Shown here: in pieces, positions 21,801-32,566 of the stretch
Layout of the letters: every line of letters begins with the position of its first letter
Position numbering within the stretch: the first letter of the stretch is position 1
Origin: Chromera velia
Taxonomy: Eukaryota; Sar; Chromeraceae
Assembly (NCBI GenBank): GCA_018398765.1
Contig: JAHBMJ010002162.1
Coordinates: 39,941-103,940 of the forward strand
DNA: 64,000 bases
Reading direction: 5' to 3'
The notes under the pieces: model-generated
Told to the model about the DNA's origin: nothing
The model's database searches: none
What the model saw: only the letters and a program-made list of their open reading frames with translations
Position numbers and translations under genes: made by a program

Positions 21801-23418
21801 CATGTTGTTATGTAGCAATGCATTCACACAAAGCACAGAAAGGGTGTGCCAGACATATACTGTTACTTGTTTTCCTTACCTGTTACATCCGCTCGACAGG
21901 ATCTGCACCACCCGCCCTGCATTACGCACAGGCAGGGTCTCTGCTGCTGAGCTGTTTCATGCAAAGATCTATAAACGTTCCGGCTTCATGGTCAAAGCAG
22001 GTATGTGGAAGCTTGACTGAGAGATGAATGCATGTATAGACGGAGGGGTCGACACGCTCATAGAATTCTACTGTGTGCAGCCCCGGAAAGCACCTGTGCA
22101 TATAAATTTGTATTGGATGACTCTTCATGATTCGGATTACCTAAAGAAACTTTATTTTTGAAAAGGAACAATGTGGGAAGTCGGGGCTGTGATAAAAGAT
22201 GCACTGGGCAAAATCCAGCTCTGTCAATTTTTTCCTCATTTTTTAGCTTGCTAGAGGGGGAGCAAAAGAGAAGAAAAGAAAAAATCCTTCGTCGTACCGA
22301 CAATTTTGTAGGGTTTGCGAGTAAAAGAGACATAAAGAGACCAATACGGGACAAGAGAGACAGGCGAGAGAGGAAAGAATCCACCATGCACAGAACATAG
22401 AGTGGAGAGAAGTGGCAGACAGTCAGTTACTGACCGAAGAGAGCAAAGAGTGCAATGAAGGGAGGGGCCGGGTGTGTGCATGGTCAGGGAGGCGTCTGAC
22501 AGGCCTGTAAAGACAGCAGAGAAGCACATATTCACTCCTGTCTCCTCAAGCAGACAGAGCAACGCTTTAAAAGTTTTATGAAAGAAGAGAGTGTGCCAGC
22601 ACTGCAATATATCGAATTATCTTTGCTCTCTTCTCTCTCTCTGTCTTGAAATAAAATTTTTTTCGGTAATCCAACTAATGAAGAGTCAAATGTATGGCAG
22701 CTGCACTAGCAAAAAAAATGACCCCCATTTTTGAAGGGCATCTTGGCTGTGGACTTTGTCTCTATTCTTTTCTATTATGGTGGTCTCAGTACAAGCACTC
22801 CAATGGCGGACCCGCTTGCAGTCACCAGGCAGGCAGTCAGAGAAAAGAGAGCTCTGCAAGGAAGGGGGTTGCACATACAGAGAAGAAGGCAAAAAAGTGA
22901 AATCTGCATTGCATTTTTCCTCCCCTCTGCTTCTTTTTACACATGCTTTTGCTACCAGAGTAACCAAAACAGCCGTATTTTGACCTCAAACCTGTCGGAT
23001 AATCTTTACAAAATATAGGGGATCTTCAATCAAGTATCCAATTTTCAAGATGTCCACTCTCCAGAAGATGACATGTTGTCATGTAGCAATGCATTCACAC
23101 AAAGCATAGAAAGGGTGTGCCAGACATATACTGTTACTTGTTTTCCTTACCTGTTGCATCCGCTCGACAGGATCTGCACCACCCGCCCTGCATTACGTAC
23201 AGGCAGGGTCTCTGCTGCTGAGCTGTTTCATGCAAAGATCTATAAACGTTCCGGCTTCACGGTCAAAGCAGGTATGTGGAAGCTTGACTGAGAGATGAAT
23301 GCATGTATAGACGGAGGGGTCAACACGCTTACGGAATTCTACTGTGTGCAGCCCCGGAAAGCACCTGTGCATACGAATTTGTATTGGATCACTCTTCATG
23401 ATTCGGATTGCCTAATGC
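18864..23418. repeat. Tandem array A-B-A-B-A-B-A bounded by inverted repeats
   Basis: Four A units (18870-19619, 20133-20880, 21394-22141, 22665-23412; 748-750 bases) alternate with three B units (19620-20132, 20881-21393, 22142-22664; 513, 513 and 523 bases). Copies are highly similar by eye. Every A unit begins GGTAATCCAACTAATGAAG and ends with the near inverse, CTTCATGATTCGGATTACC. The whole array is bounded by GCATTAGGTAATCC at 18864 and its near inverse GGATTGCCTAATGC at 23405-23418. Open frames of 68-137 codons recur in every copy on both strands, for example 93 codons on the minus strand of A (19172-18891, 20435-20154, 21696-21415, 22967-22686). None resembles a known protein. Array identity alone explains their conservation. 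Confidence 0.9.
18870..19619. mobile_element. A unit 1 with terminal inverted repeats, MITE-like
   Basis: A 750-base unit with imperfect terminal inverted repeats of about 24 bases (GGTAATCC...AGAGTCA). No transposase is visible, so if mobile it would be non-autonomous. The same unit recurs three more times within the array, always with its termini intact. Confidence 0.6.
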
Positions 23419-24265
23419 ATGCACGCAAAAAGAATGACATTATAAAAGTAGGTGCGCGCGTTTTGTGCGCGGTTTGCGTGTGGAAGCGAGTTTATCGCGT
23501 GTCAACAGTTCCCAAAAAAAACGGAACCTTCTAACAAACTATAGGCTAGATCCGCCACTCATATATGGGGATGCCGCATGCATGACAAAATCTTCTATCA
23601 TGCAATATCACAGTTGAAGTTACTGCTAGCCTGAATGTATAGCATCCTATGCATAAACCATACATCGCAGTTATCACTCTGTTAGATTATGTACGTGATA
23701 CCGCCACCGATATGGTTAGACATATGATTAAACCTTTTCTCATTTAAAAACAAAAAAAGTCTTTAAAAAACTATCGCAAAACTACCTTTTCTCATTAATT
23801 TTCAGCAGTGCCAGGTTTTTAATATTAAACGATTATGACTAATCATAACTTGATTTATGTCATCGATACTATAATTTTTTATTTTTCAAAAATATTCCAT
23901 TAAAAAAAAAAAAACAATAAATTTTAATTACGTTTCATTTTACTTAAAATCTTGTAGACAATTTTGCAAACTTGCGCTTTCAATCATTCAAACATAAAAA
24001 AAACTATATTACAGCTTTATACATATCATCTTCAACTGAAAAAAGTATGCGTTGAAGTGACTTCAAGTATAATCTTGGGGTGATCCGCTCAGAAGTTTGA
24101 TAAACTAGCTGGCCTCGAGATAAACTTTGAAAAAAAGCATTGCGTGCGCAAAGGCTTAAACAAGTGAAACATCCCAGGAGCTATGTGAGTGACGCAAAAG
24201 GCTGAACTCTATGAAAAAACCCTTCCTTCTTCTCCCTTCTCTCGATCTACTTCCTTGACGCTGGC
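23419..24265. other. AT-rich intergenic region
   Basis: Contains long A/T runs (near 23740-23930) and an ATGCATGCACGC patch beside the array. I see no coding exon. It separates the array from the 3' end of the minus-strand membrane gene. Confidence 0.6.
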
Positions 24266-26356
24266 TCACGGTCCGAGGGGCCGAAGACCGTGCTGAAAGA
24301 ATCCTGCAAAGCGTGCTGTCGTGGCACTTGGGGGAATGTGGAAGCACGCATCCATAGCGTTCATTCGCACAAACCAGGAACCGAAAAGGATTTCAACGAT
24401 GAGGAAAACCAAGACGATCAATACGTAACTCGCGATCCACGTATGCAAACGTGAACCGTCTCCAGTCCTTTGTGCCGCCTCTGCACAAGACGATACCTCC
24501 TCCTCCTCCTCCAATTGGTGCCGTTTCTTTTTGGCTTTCGCCTTCTTCTTCGCTTCTTCCGGCTTAATTTCTCCATCTTTTGATTTTGTTTTTTCTTTCT
24601 GTTCTCCCTCTTCCTCTTGCTGCCTTGACTGTTGCTCTGAAACCTGCTTCAGGAGCTCCTTGGCATCCTCCTCCCCCTCCTCCTCTGCATGCAATTCGAG
24701 AAGGGAGCCCAACCCATCACCGTCTGGGCCGATCCCCTGTCCCCTTTGCAAACGCCCGTCTCCCGCCTCGCGTATCAAAGAGAGACGTGCGAGGGAAGGA
24801 GACGATCCGTGAACGGACAGCTCCCTCTCTCTGACCCCCCGGGGTCCTACTGACACGCGGACAGAATCGACCGGTCTGATTGGGTGGAAGCGCCCTCCCC
24901 CCTCTCCCTTCCCACCTTCTTGCCATCTAGACGCATGCGTACCTTGGGAGAATGATGAGGGGGGGATGAAGAAAAAAGGCTCCGAGAGACTTCCGTCGTC
25001 TTCAAGGGAAAGTGCCTCGGCAAGGGAAGAGGGAGCGGAAAGAGGAGAGAGGTCTGCTTGAATGGGAGTTGAGTGAAACCTGGCGGAAAGTGAGGGAGCA
25101 GACTGAGAGCTGCGCCACCAGTCGGAAGACTCAGTGGGCAGCTGCACAAATGATTCAGACGCTTCTGCACCCTCCTGCCCCTCTCCATCGTCCTCCTCGT
25201 CTGGATCTTCCTCTGTGTCCCCCTCTTCGGGGGCCTCTTCTGCTTTCTGTTTCTTTTTGTTCTTGCGTTTCTTTCTGCGTTTGCGTTGTTTTCGCATCTT
25301 TGTGACGGTGCGTGCGCTCATGAGCTCACTTTTTCTGCTGGCATCTCCCACCTCGTCGCCTTCAACAACACCCTGGAGACGCAATCCCGCCACTGCCTTT
25401 CGGAGCAGGGCCTGTAACTCTGCCTCTTTGTCAGAGGTGTCGCTGAGTGAGGTTTGCTCGACTGTTACACCCGCAGCTTTTTTGGCTGCACGGAGCCATT
25501 TTTGGAGCTCGGGGTGTTGGGGATATGCGGGAAAAGCATCACAAAAGTCTACTGTTTTATTCCCATCTGGCCACCTGTATTCGCCATTGTTGTATTCCCT
25601 GAGAGGGAAATAGGACCAAAGACACAGTTTTTCGTCTTGGCAGGCCCTCAAGCGGTCCTTTCTGGCAGGAAAATTGGGGTGAGTTTCGTTTGCGGGGAGT
25701 TCTGGAAAACATCGCCGTCCCCTAAAGGACCCGTCTTTGGGTTCGTCCATCCACTCACGACACAGTCGGACTTGGTAGGACTGCGGGTAGTCTGGCCATT
25801 TGTCCTTGCATGTGCGCGTTATGTAATTCAGGACCAGGAATCCAGTGACGATAATGACTCGAATCACCAGGGTGAACTTCTTCCATCCTGGCAACACTTG
25901 ACAACAAAAGCCAAGAAGGCGGGCCCCCCTACCAGGGTTCGAAAATGATCGCCGAGGAATGTTTCCAAAGTATCCGAAGGAGAGCATAAGGAGAAAGTTG
26001 AAGAGCGTCTCGCATGAGTGGCAAAGGGCGAGAATGAAAAGCCACCCCCATAATAATTGGTAGCTCCCGAATGGAATCCAGGAAAAACCCCATAGATGGT
26101 TGAATGTGCAAGCACTCTTACGGCATTGCCCATCTGTAAGCCCTTCCAGCTTCAGACACACGCGGTGATCATAGAAGCTGAGTCGGTTATCGACATCATT
26201 GTATTTGTCACTCCACAGAATGGCAAACCAAATGAAGAAGCTTGTGCCAACGAAAAGAACATGACATACAGTTGCTGCTTTGTAGTACTGTGCGTATTTC
26301 CAGCTTGATCTCCGGGCCTCCCACCAATTCGAAATGTTATCGAATGGAGACCCCAT
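24266..26356 (-). CDS. Multi-pass membrane protein with Cys-rich loop, 696 residues
   Basis: One frame from the first ATG (MGSPFDNISNWW) to TGA. Hydrophobic segments lie at about residues 28-49 (HVLFVGTSFFIWFAILW), 98-130 (two adjoining, LLWGWLFILALCHSC and LFNFLLMLSFGYFG), 156-176 (VIRVIIVTGFLVLNYI) and near the C-terminus at about 647-668 (YVLIVLVFLIVEILFGSWF). Between the fourth and last lies a loop of about 110 residues with at least six Cys and many Trp/Tyr. It is followed by a highly charged, probably cytoplasmic, disordered region of about 350 residues with Lys/Arg runs and acidic blocks. A second Cys group (CLKLEG, QCRKSAC) precedes segment two. I do not recognise the family. GCTATATATAGC lies 161 bases upstream. 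Confidence 0.75.
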   Translation of the reverse strand: MGSPFDNISNWWEARRSSWKYAQYYKAATVCHVLFVGTSFFIWFAILWSDKYNDVDNRLSFYDHRVCLKLEGLTDGQCRKSACTFNHLWGFSWIPFGSYQLLWGWLFILALCHSCETLFNFLLMLSFGYFGNIPRRSFSNPGRGARLLGFCCQVLPGWKKFTLVIRVIIVTGFLVLNYITRTCKDKWPDYPQSYQVRLCREWMDEPKDGSFRGRRCFPELPANETHPNFPARKDRLRACQDEKLCLWSYFPLREYNNGEYRWPDGNKTVDFCDAFPAYPQHPELQKWLRAAKKAAGVTVEQTSLSDTSDKEAELQALLRKAVAGLRLQGVVEGDEVGDASRKSELMSARTVTKMRKQRKRRKKRKNKKKQKAEEAPEEGDTEEDPDEEDDGEGQEGAEASESFVQLPTESSDWWRSSQSAPSLSARFHSTPIQADLSPLSAPSSLAEALSLEDDGSLSEPFFFIPPSSFSQGTHASRWQEGGKGEGGGRFHPIRPVDSVRVSVGPRGVRERELSVHGSSPSLARLSLIREAGDGRLQRGQGIGPDGDGLGSLLELHAEEEGEEDAKELLKQVSEQQSRQQEEEGEQKEKTKSKDGEIKPEEAKKKAKAKKKRHQLEEEEEVSSCAEAAQRTGDGSRLHTWIASYVLIVLVFLIVEILFGSWFVRMNAMDACFHIPPSATTARFAGFFQHGLRPLGP

Positions 26357-26516
26357 GGAACCATTACCTGTTCTATATAGGTGCACAACGGTTTGTTGAC
26401 GGGTCAAAGAGTGTCGGTGCTCAGTTTGTAGATTGCTCGTCAGAGAACCGTGGTAGAACCGTCATCTCCATTTTGGAATTTGGATCAGACCTCTGTGGAA
26501 AGCGGCTGTGTCGGAA

Positions 26517-26528
26517 GCTATATATAGC
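26517..26528 (-). promoter_or_regulatory. TATA-like palindrome upstream of 24266-26356 gene
   Basis: The 12-mer GCTATATATAGC is identical to 9180-9191 and lies 161 bases upstream of the ATG on the coding strand. A promoter role is inferred. Confidence 0.4.
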
Positions 26529-26987
26529 CATGCAGAGAGAGTCTCTTTTGACCGCATATGTATAGACTAAAAGTGGCATATGCATACGATGCATGTGTAC
26601 AAATACATATAAAATCAATGTTAGCGATATAGTATATTACGGGATACACCCCAACCAGTTGGGTGAGTGCCTCGGGGGGCTATTTAGGGGTCCGCTAATT
26701 GATGCATGCACACCATCGGGGGCTTGGGCATGTCTAAGTTGTGTGCTGCCATGGGGCGGGGGCCACGGCAGTGAAGTATGCTTCATACGGGATTGTATGC
26801 TTTTCGGGACCGCGCGCGCATCGTATATGCATGTGTAACTCCGTGCAAATTACTTGAGGGGCACGCATGCGCAAAGTAATTATAAGGCATGTGCGATTGC
26901 GGCTCTGTGCGAGTTGCTTGAGGGGTACATTTTGGAACCCGGGCAACACTGACCGTGACGGAGATAGAACTGATCCCCCCCCCCCCC

Positions 26988-27026
26988 NNNNNNNNNNNNN
27001 NNNNNNNNNNNNNNNNNNNNNNNNNN
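26988..27026. other. Assembly gap
   Basis: 39 N bases flanked by poly-C on both sides, suggesting a long homopolymer or GC-rich repeat that was not resolved. Frames reading through the gap are meaningless. A further single N is at 53557, also beside a C-run. Confidence 0.99.
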
Positions 27027-27059
27027 CCCCCCAAAAATGAAAAAATACGTTATGCGAGT

Positions 27060-28030
27060 ACATGTAATCTTAGGGCCTCTCGGCTGATCTCAGCAGAGCA
27101 GAGCTGCCCCCTGAAGCGATAGTATTAATATTATGATTTTTTTCCCCGCATTCATGGCCCCGAAAAGCAAACCCGCGAATGGATACACTTCCCAACACAA
27201 AACTCAAGTTTTTCAGCTGTTTTTATTACAATTCAACTGAGTTGTAGATGAAGAACCACCTGAAAATACCCAAAACTAACATAGTTTTTGAAACTCGATT
27301 TCAACCCGCAAAGGAAAAACAGGGCTAGCTTTCCGGGGCCACAAATGAATTTGATTGATAGCTCCGGAGGGTGGAGCGAGGCTTGAAACATGTTTGCATG
27401 GAGCTCTCCACCCGGGGGGCACTTAATCCCCCGCGACTCCTTTCTTCCGTCCTTTCTTCCGACACCTGAGGCGACACTCGCGCGCGTACGTGAGTGTATA
27501 CATACAGGCCCCGGCATGCCCTCACAACTGCGTGCAGCCGCCCCTGCCTGGGTTCCATACATGGCCCCGCGGAGGATGGAGCTGTAATTCATTCATGCCC
27601 TCCGGGGCCTTTGGAGTTGCGAGCGGAGCGAGCAGCTCTGTAGCCCCGGAAAGCGAAGTGGGGGGCACTTACAAAATAGAAATACCCCAGCCCACGTACA
27701 TGCACGTACGCTGTCTTTCGACAAAAACCCGGCCCCGAAAGGCTGAATATACGCCAAATGCAAAAAAAGGCCCCGGAAAGATCCCGCCCCAAATGGTCTA
27801 AAAAAGCATGCATGAACCCGCGTCGTCATGCATGCGTGCGTCAGTGGCCCCGGAAAGCGATAGGCTGCATCCCCGGGCTTTTTTCCTGGGGGAGGGGGGG
27901 TTCTGCGGCTTTTCCCGCGGGGGGGTGGGGGTCGACGCGACCGCCCGGTCGGCTGGCCGGCGTGCGTCAATCGTGAAGTTCTCATTTTTCTTGCTTTCCG
28001 GGGCCGTTCGCACGGGGCCGTTCGCAAGCT
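27060..28030. repeat. Cluster of dispersed GGCCCCGGAAAGC motifs
   Basis: The motif GGCCCCGGAAAGC or close variants occurs about eight or nine times in both orientations: near 27153, 27330, 27600, 27643, 27731, 27769, 27845 and 28000. Spacing is irregular and the surrounding sequence differs. A related GCCCCGGAAAGCAC is present in A units of the array (for example near 22081). I see no coding exon in 26400-28280. ATGCATGC alternation is common here too. Confidence 0.6.
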
Positions 28031-28404
28031 TGCTTGCGTCAGATAACTGTCGATATACGTGCATGCATGCATGCTGCTCAGAATGCGCCATTGCAAGATC
28101 GACCGATCTGTCATGCAGACAGGCAATGATCGAGAGGCAATGACTGTCGCAGCCATATATCGATATGTCAATACATACAGAAGAAAGAAACGCGTATATA
28201 CAGTTATATGTTAACATACAGACGCACATGCAGTTTGCCGATTGGCAACACTTCCTTTGTGAAAGCTACTCTTTGCGTTGGCACCAGCTCGATCGATCGG
28301 CAGGACAATCGACCGCGTCAGAATGTCAAACACCGTCTGATACTCGCTCAATCGGTCCGACCGAGTGCTCTGACTGGATTCGATCGTGAGCCAGCGTCCA
28401 GATA

Positions 28405-29266
28405 ATGCAGCCACTTCCCGCGATCCTTCTCGCCGCGCTGTTCTGTCTCGGCGCTTTTGGCCGCACGGCTGATTCCTCCACTCCAAGTTCAGCAGAACTG
28501 GCTGATCAGAAAAACATCGCAGAGGCGTGTGGCAAGACCGTGGAAATCGCTGGCATCTCCACAGAAGGTAAATTCACTAACGAATATGGCTTGGGATCAG
28601 AAATCAGAATGAGCATCAGGATTGCCTTGAAATGGATTGACGACAAACAAACTCAGGCGTGGCCACGATGCTTTCGGTGTCGAAGGCGAGCGTTTCCATG
28701 GTAAGCTTTGGTGTCGAGCAGTTCCATTTCCGCCTCCAGCTTCTGCGGGACTCTTGACGCAAATTGACTTGCAGGGCTCCACAAGTTTTGACGTCAAAGC
28801 GATTCAGCCACCAGTTCTGATGAGGTGGGCTCATTTGCCATTTTAGGCGACTGGCAACCTTTTGCGTTTGCATCGAAATAGCAATATGCCGATCGTGCAG
28901 CACTGATCCTGGCTGCTTGGAAGTCAAGACCGGGGCAGATGAGGTGAAGAAGATCTGCTTTGACTCCGAGGCGAAGAAGGCCGAGGCCTGGACAGAGATT
29001 ACCCAGACAGTGATCTGCAGTCACCTCGGAGAGATGAGAAACGACCTCGCCGGGGCGATTTCCGCTGAGGTCGAAGCAGAGGCTGCCTTCCAGGACATCC
29101 CTCCAGCGTCTGGAGGCATCAAGGTGGCTCTGCTGTTTTCTTGTACTTCGTTGAATTTGAAAGCGCCTCACTTTTGCCATCGGTTCTTTCTTCTTACGAC
29201 AACAACATTTTGCAGGTCACGTACTTGGGGCCCCAAGCATCTAGTATCGAAGGAATTCCGGTATAA
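28405..29266 (+). CDS. Small secreted protein, four exons, one-base frame break in exon 1
   Basis: Exons 28405-28700, 28775-28824 (phase 2 end), 28901-29123 (phase 0) and 29216-29266 join consistently and end at TAA, about 206 residues. Residues 1-20 (core LPAILLAALFCLGAFG) form a clear signal peptide, so the product is probably secreted or luminal. The mature part has single cysteines at spaced positions and no recognised domain. A vague resemblance to discoidin-type beta folds is not enough for a call. Exon 1 has lost one A in CAAACAAACTC compared with the copy at 37086-37544 (CAAACAAAACTC), which shifts the frame about 15 codons before the exon end. This is either an assembly error or recent inactivation. 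Confidence 0.65.
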
Positions 29267-30250
29267 AAAGTCAATCAAGTGTTGGGAACAGCATGATGCT
29301 TTTGAATCTAAGTCACCTAACTTTGAACTCAGTCGAAGTCGTTTCTTGATGTAAGAGAACAATCAGTCAATCAGTCTTTGGATATGCAAAAACGGTTTGT
29401 ACTGGCACAACTTGAGTGATACATTGATTTAGTAAAATATCAATAGTTTGATTGAATCCTGGATTGAATGGCTTGTATCACTAGTTCTATCACTTGCTCT
29501 ATCAAAAAGTTATAATTGAATTTAGTTAAATATGTCATTGATAATAGTGAATGTTAGTGATAACAGTAAATTTCCTGATTGTATTCATTCATTAGGGACA
29601 GGTAACTCGATCACTAACTGATAAATCCTGATCGCGCTCAAAATTAATTGATTGACAACCTAGTTGATAACTCTGTGACTATGACTATGACGTGCCATTG
29701 TCATCCATATCCAGAGCTAGCTGCCAGAGCTAGCTGGATACTTCTAACGTTAGGCCTAGCGTTAAGGAGGGAAAAGTTATTATTTTCTAGGATACCACGC
29801 TACACTGCCTGAATCAACACTTCAAATCAAAAGCCAGACTTTCTCTTTCTTCTATGTGGTTTTACTCTTTTCTTTCTTTCCTTTCTTTTCCCTTTGGTAG
29901 CCTTTTTTCTTGCAACTAGCTCTTCTTTTGCCACGGGCTCTATTAACCTAGCTATTAAAAAATTTTAAATTTAAAAAGTATTATGAATATAAATGCATTA
30001 ACCTAGGCATTAACATTTCAATTAGCATGAGGATTCAAGTTTAAGAATTTATTGAGGGAAAAAAAAAAATATACTTGAAAATGTCTTATTGATTCAATAT
30101 TGAATAAATCAATTATAGATGATAAATTATATGATAAGTAATTTGCTAAATAGTATCGCCATCCGCCACTAATAAGCCCATTATCAAAAACCAAAATGAA
30201 AATACAGGCTACAACTAGTATCTTTGGTTGGCCAGAGCTAAAGTGTCACT
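29267..30250. other. AT-rich intergenic region
   Basis: No exon is seen. The sequence is AT-rich with TCAATCAGT/AGTGAT-type short repeats and a poly-A run near 30060. It contains a duplicated AGAGCTAGCTG(C/G) near 29712-29735. Confidence 0.6.
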
Positions 30251-31560
30251 GCATAGTGGCTAACCGGTAGTGACCATGTTTGATTTGATTATATTTGATT
30301 TGATTTAATTTGATTTGATTTGATTTGATTTGAGCTTCAACCTCAAATATTTGATATTTGAGGTAAGATTTGAGGTTAACCTCTTAGGGTTCCTCACTGA
30401 GTCACTGACTTACTGTCACTCTAATCATTTTTCTCATGACAATAGTTATCAGAACATTTCTGATGTGTGTTTCAGAAATTCAAAAAAATATATGACTTTC
30501 CTGAATACGACCATATGTCGCGGGTGATTGACACTTGTCGGGTCGCTGCTTTTCTCAACCGGTCTTTGATTGATAGAATAATCTCGTTCTTCAGTGTTGG
30601 GAGCAGAAGTCTCTGCACCTTCCCTACAGACGGGAGATCGTAGCGGGGGTTTAGTGCCTTAACCAGCTTTCGCAATGCCTCGTTTTCTCTGAGATGGGGA
30701 CAACGAACATTGGCCAGAAAGTCAGTGGTCAGCATATCGCACTTGATTCTCTTCTCATGCGTCTCTGCATATGGTGCGACGACGGCTTCTGCTTCATCTT
30801 TGGTGGGGAAAAACGTTTGCACGTCAGGCTGCTTCGTCCCCCCCAACCCCCTCCGACTGCTTCTCCTGTCTTTCTTGGAGCAGCTGCACATGTTTGTCAG
30901 ATGTGATCGTCAAGCCATGCTGATTGATGAGGTGGGTTTGAAAAGAACTGGTTGCCGCTGCTGCATACTCACAGCCACAAATAGTTTCTCCTTCCCCCTC
31001 GGCTCCTTGTATTTTCACCTGACACTGAATTACATTTACCCCCTTTTGCACGGACCATATTTTTTTTGCATACCTGGCTCTAAAAACAAATGCCTCCTTC
31101 TTCCCGTTCGACCCTGTCGGATTGTATGATATGTCTTTACGGGGTGTAAAATGTTTGCAGACGCTCAAAAAGGGGGCCGTAAAAGATGTTCCACCACCAG
31201 AAAAGTCAACACAGCTGTTCGGGAAATTGTTCAGCTGATCGGTTTACCTCTGCATGAAGTAAAAGGGGGTGAAACATCAATTTCAGTGCAGCTCAAAACG
31301 TTTTTTGTTTTTAGAGCAAACCATCAAGATTTAAGTTTTTTTATTTAAATCAGCATGCGTGACGGATCGGTCCTTGCAAAAGTTTTTTTGGGACCTTCAT
31401 ATTTGAGGTTGAAAGTCATATTGATCAAATATTTGATCGTATTTGATAGGTCTTTAAACACTAGGTCCTCTCTGACTGGATATTTGATTTGAGCTTAAGC
31501 CTTACCTCAAATCAAATCAAATCAAACATGGTCACTACTGACCGGCTTTAAGTTAGCCTT
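30251..31560. mobile_element. hAT-like DNA transposon remnant
   Basis: Subterminal inverted repeats of 23 bases (TAGTGACCATGTTTGATTTG and three more bases) lie at 30268-30290 and, inverted, at 31515-31537. GGCTAAC lies outside each. (TTTGA)n tracts lie inside both ends. Between them is a broken transposase frame. The arrangement of a BED finger and hAT N-terminal block with inverted ends supports a hAT-superfamily element of about 1.3 kb, too short to encode the catalytic and dimerisation parts. Exact termini and the expected 8-base target duplication could not be fixed. Confidence 0.65.
30472..31168 (-). pseudogene. hAT transposase N-terminal fragment
   Basis: Two overlapping minus-strand frames (31168-30824 and 30891-30472) read as one protein if a single base is added near the G-rich run at 30838-30850. 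The first carries a BED-type zinc finger (C-x-C early, then SFQTHLINQHG). The second carries the conserved N-terminal block of hAT transposases (LRKLVKALNPRYDLPS, then TRDIWS). The catalytic core beyond that is missing. It lacks a convincing ATG, so it is a fragment without transposition activity of its own. Confidence 0.7.
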
Positions 31561-31977
31561 TAACCGCCAGGGTAACTGTCTCAATTCAATTCAATTCAAT
31601 AAAAATTTGAACTTCAAATTTGATCTTATAAATCAATTTTTTTAAAAAAATAGAATCATTCAATTTTTATTATTTATAGTAAAAACGTACACTCGGTATT
31701 TAATAAATTGATAATAATAGTAATGATTATAACTTAAAAAATATTGATAGTCCCGCTGCATGAAGTTTGCATCTTCAGTGAGTCAGTGCATACAGAATTT
31801 AGTACCAGAAAAACAACTTGTGTATAGTGTTGAGTAAAAAGGATCGCACAATTTTATAATAGAAAACAAAACCTTTATAAAATTAGTAGTTAGCGCGAAA
31901 TGCTGTTCGGTCATGGATATGTCGATTAATTCAATGCCAGCGGTATTTTTGCATGAAAACATTGCCAGTGGCCTGCA

Positions 31978-32506
31978 TCAATCCCTAGCGAAGGGGCTCT
32001 TCTTCGCGTATGGCCGTCTATCCTTCGCTCCGAGCTGCTTCAGCCTGTCATGAAGACCGAAAAACATTTCTGCCTCTGCGTGGGCCATCGGAGTATACTC
32101 CATGCAATCCGTTGCATTGAGTTCTGCCCCCAGCTCGAGCAGCAACAGTGCGGCCTCCGAGTGTCCCTTCATCGCGGCCTCGTGAAGGGGGGTCCGCCTG
32201 TCTCGGTCCCGCCAGTTGACGTCCGCACCCAACTCAGCAAGCCTGTACGTAGGCGGTCAATCAGTCAGGAAGGGGGACCGATAGAAACAATGCTCACAAA
32301 CACAGAAATAGACAGATGAATTAAGGAAAGAGCAGAGAGGTCGTATGAAAGGGCCAGTCTGTACATTTTCTTTGAGAACTATCCTTTGCATTTTTCTTTT
32401 TGGGACCCAAATTTTACGATCAATAGTGTCTGCAAACAGAGACAGATGGGTGAAGGTGAGGGTGAGGGCAAGGGTGAGGGTGAGAGACCGGCGGGGCACG
32501 CAAATG

Positions 32507-32566
<60 letters not shown>

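Noticed and set aside
18891-23291. Recurring 68-137 codon frames on both strands of the tandem array taken as a conserved gene family
   Set aside because: All frames in near-identical tandem copies stay open by descent. No domain, no codon-position bias that I can see, and frames on both strands are equally preserved.
18863-23420. CRISPR array
   Set aside because: Units are about 750 and 515 bases and the genome is eukaryotic. There are no short direct repeats with unique spacers.
26734-27063. Open frames spanning the N gap
   Set aside because: They depend on unknown bases and poly-C.
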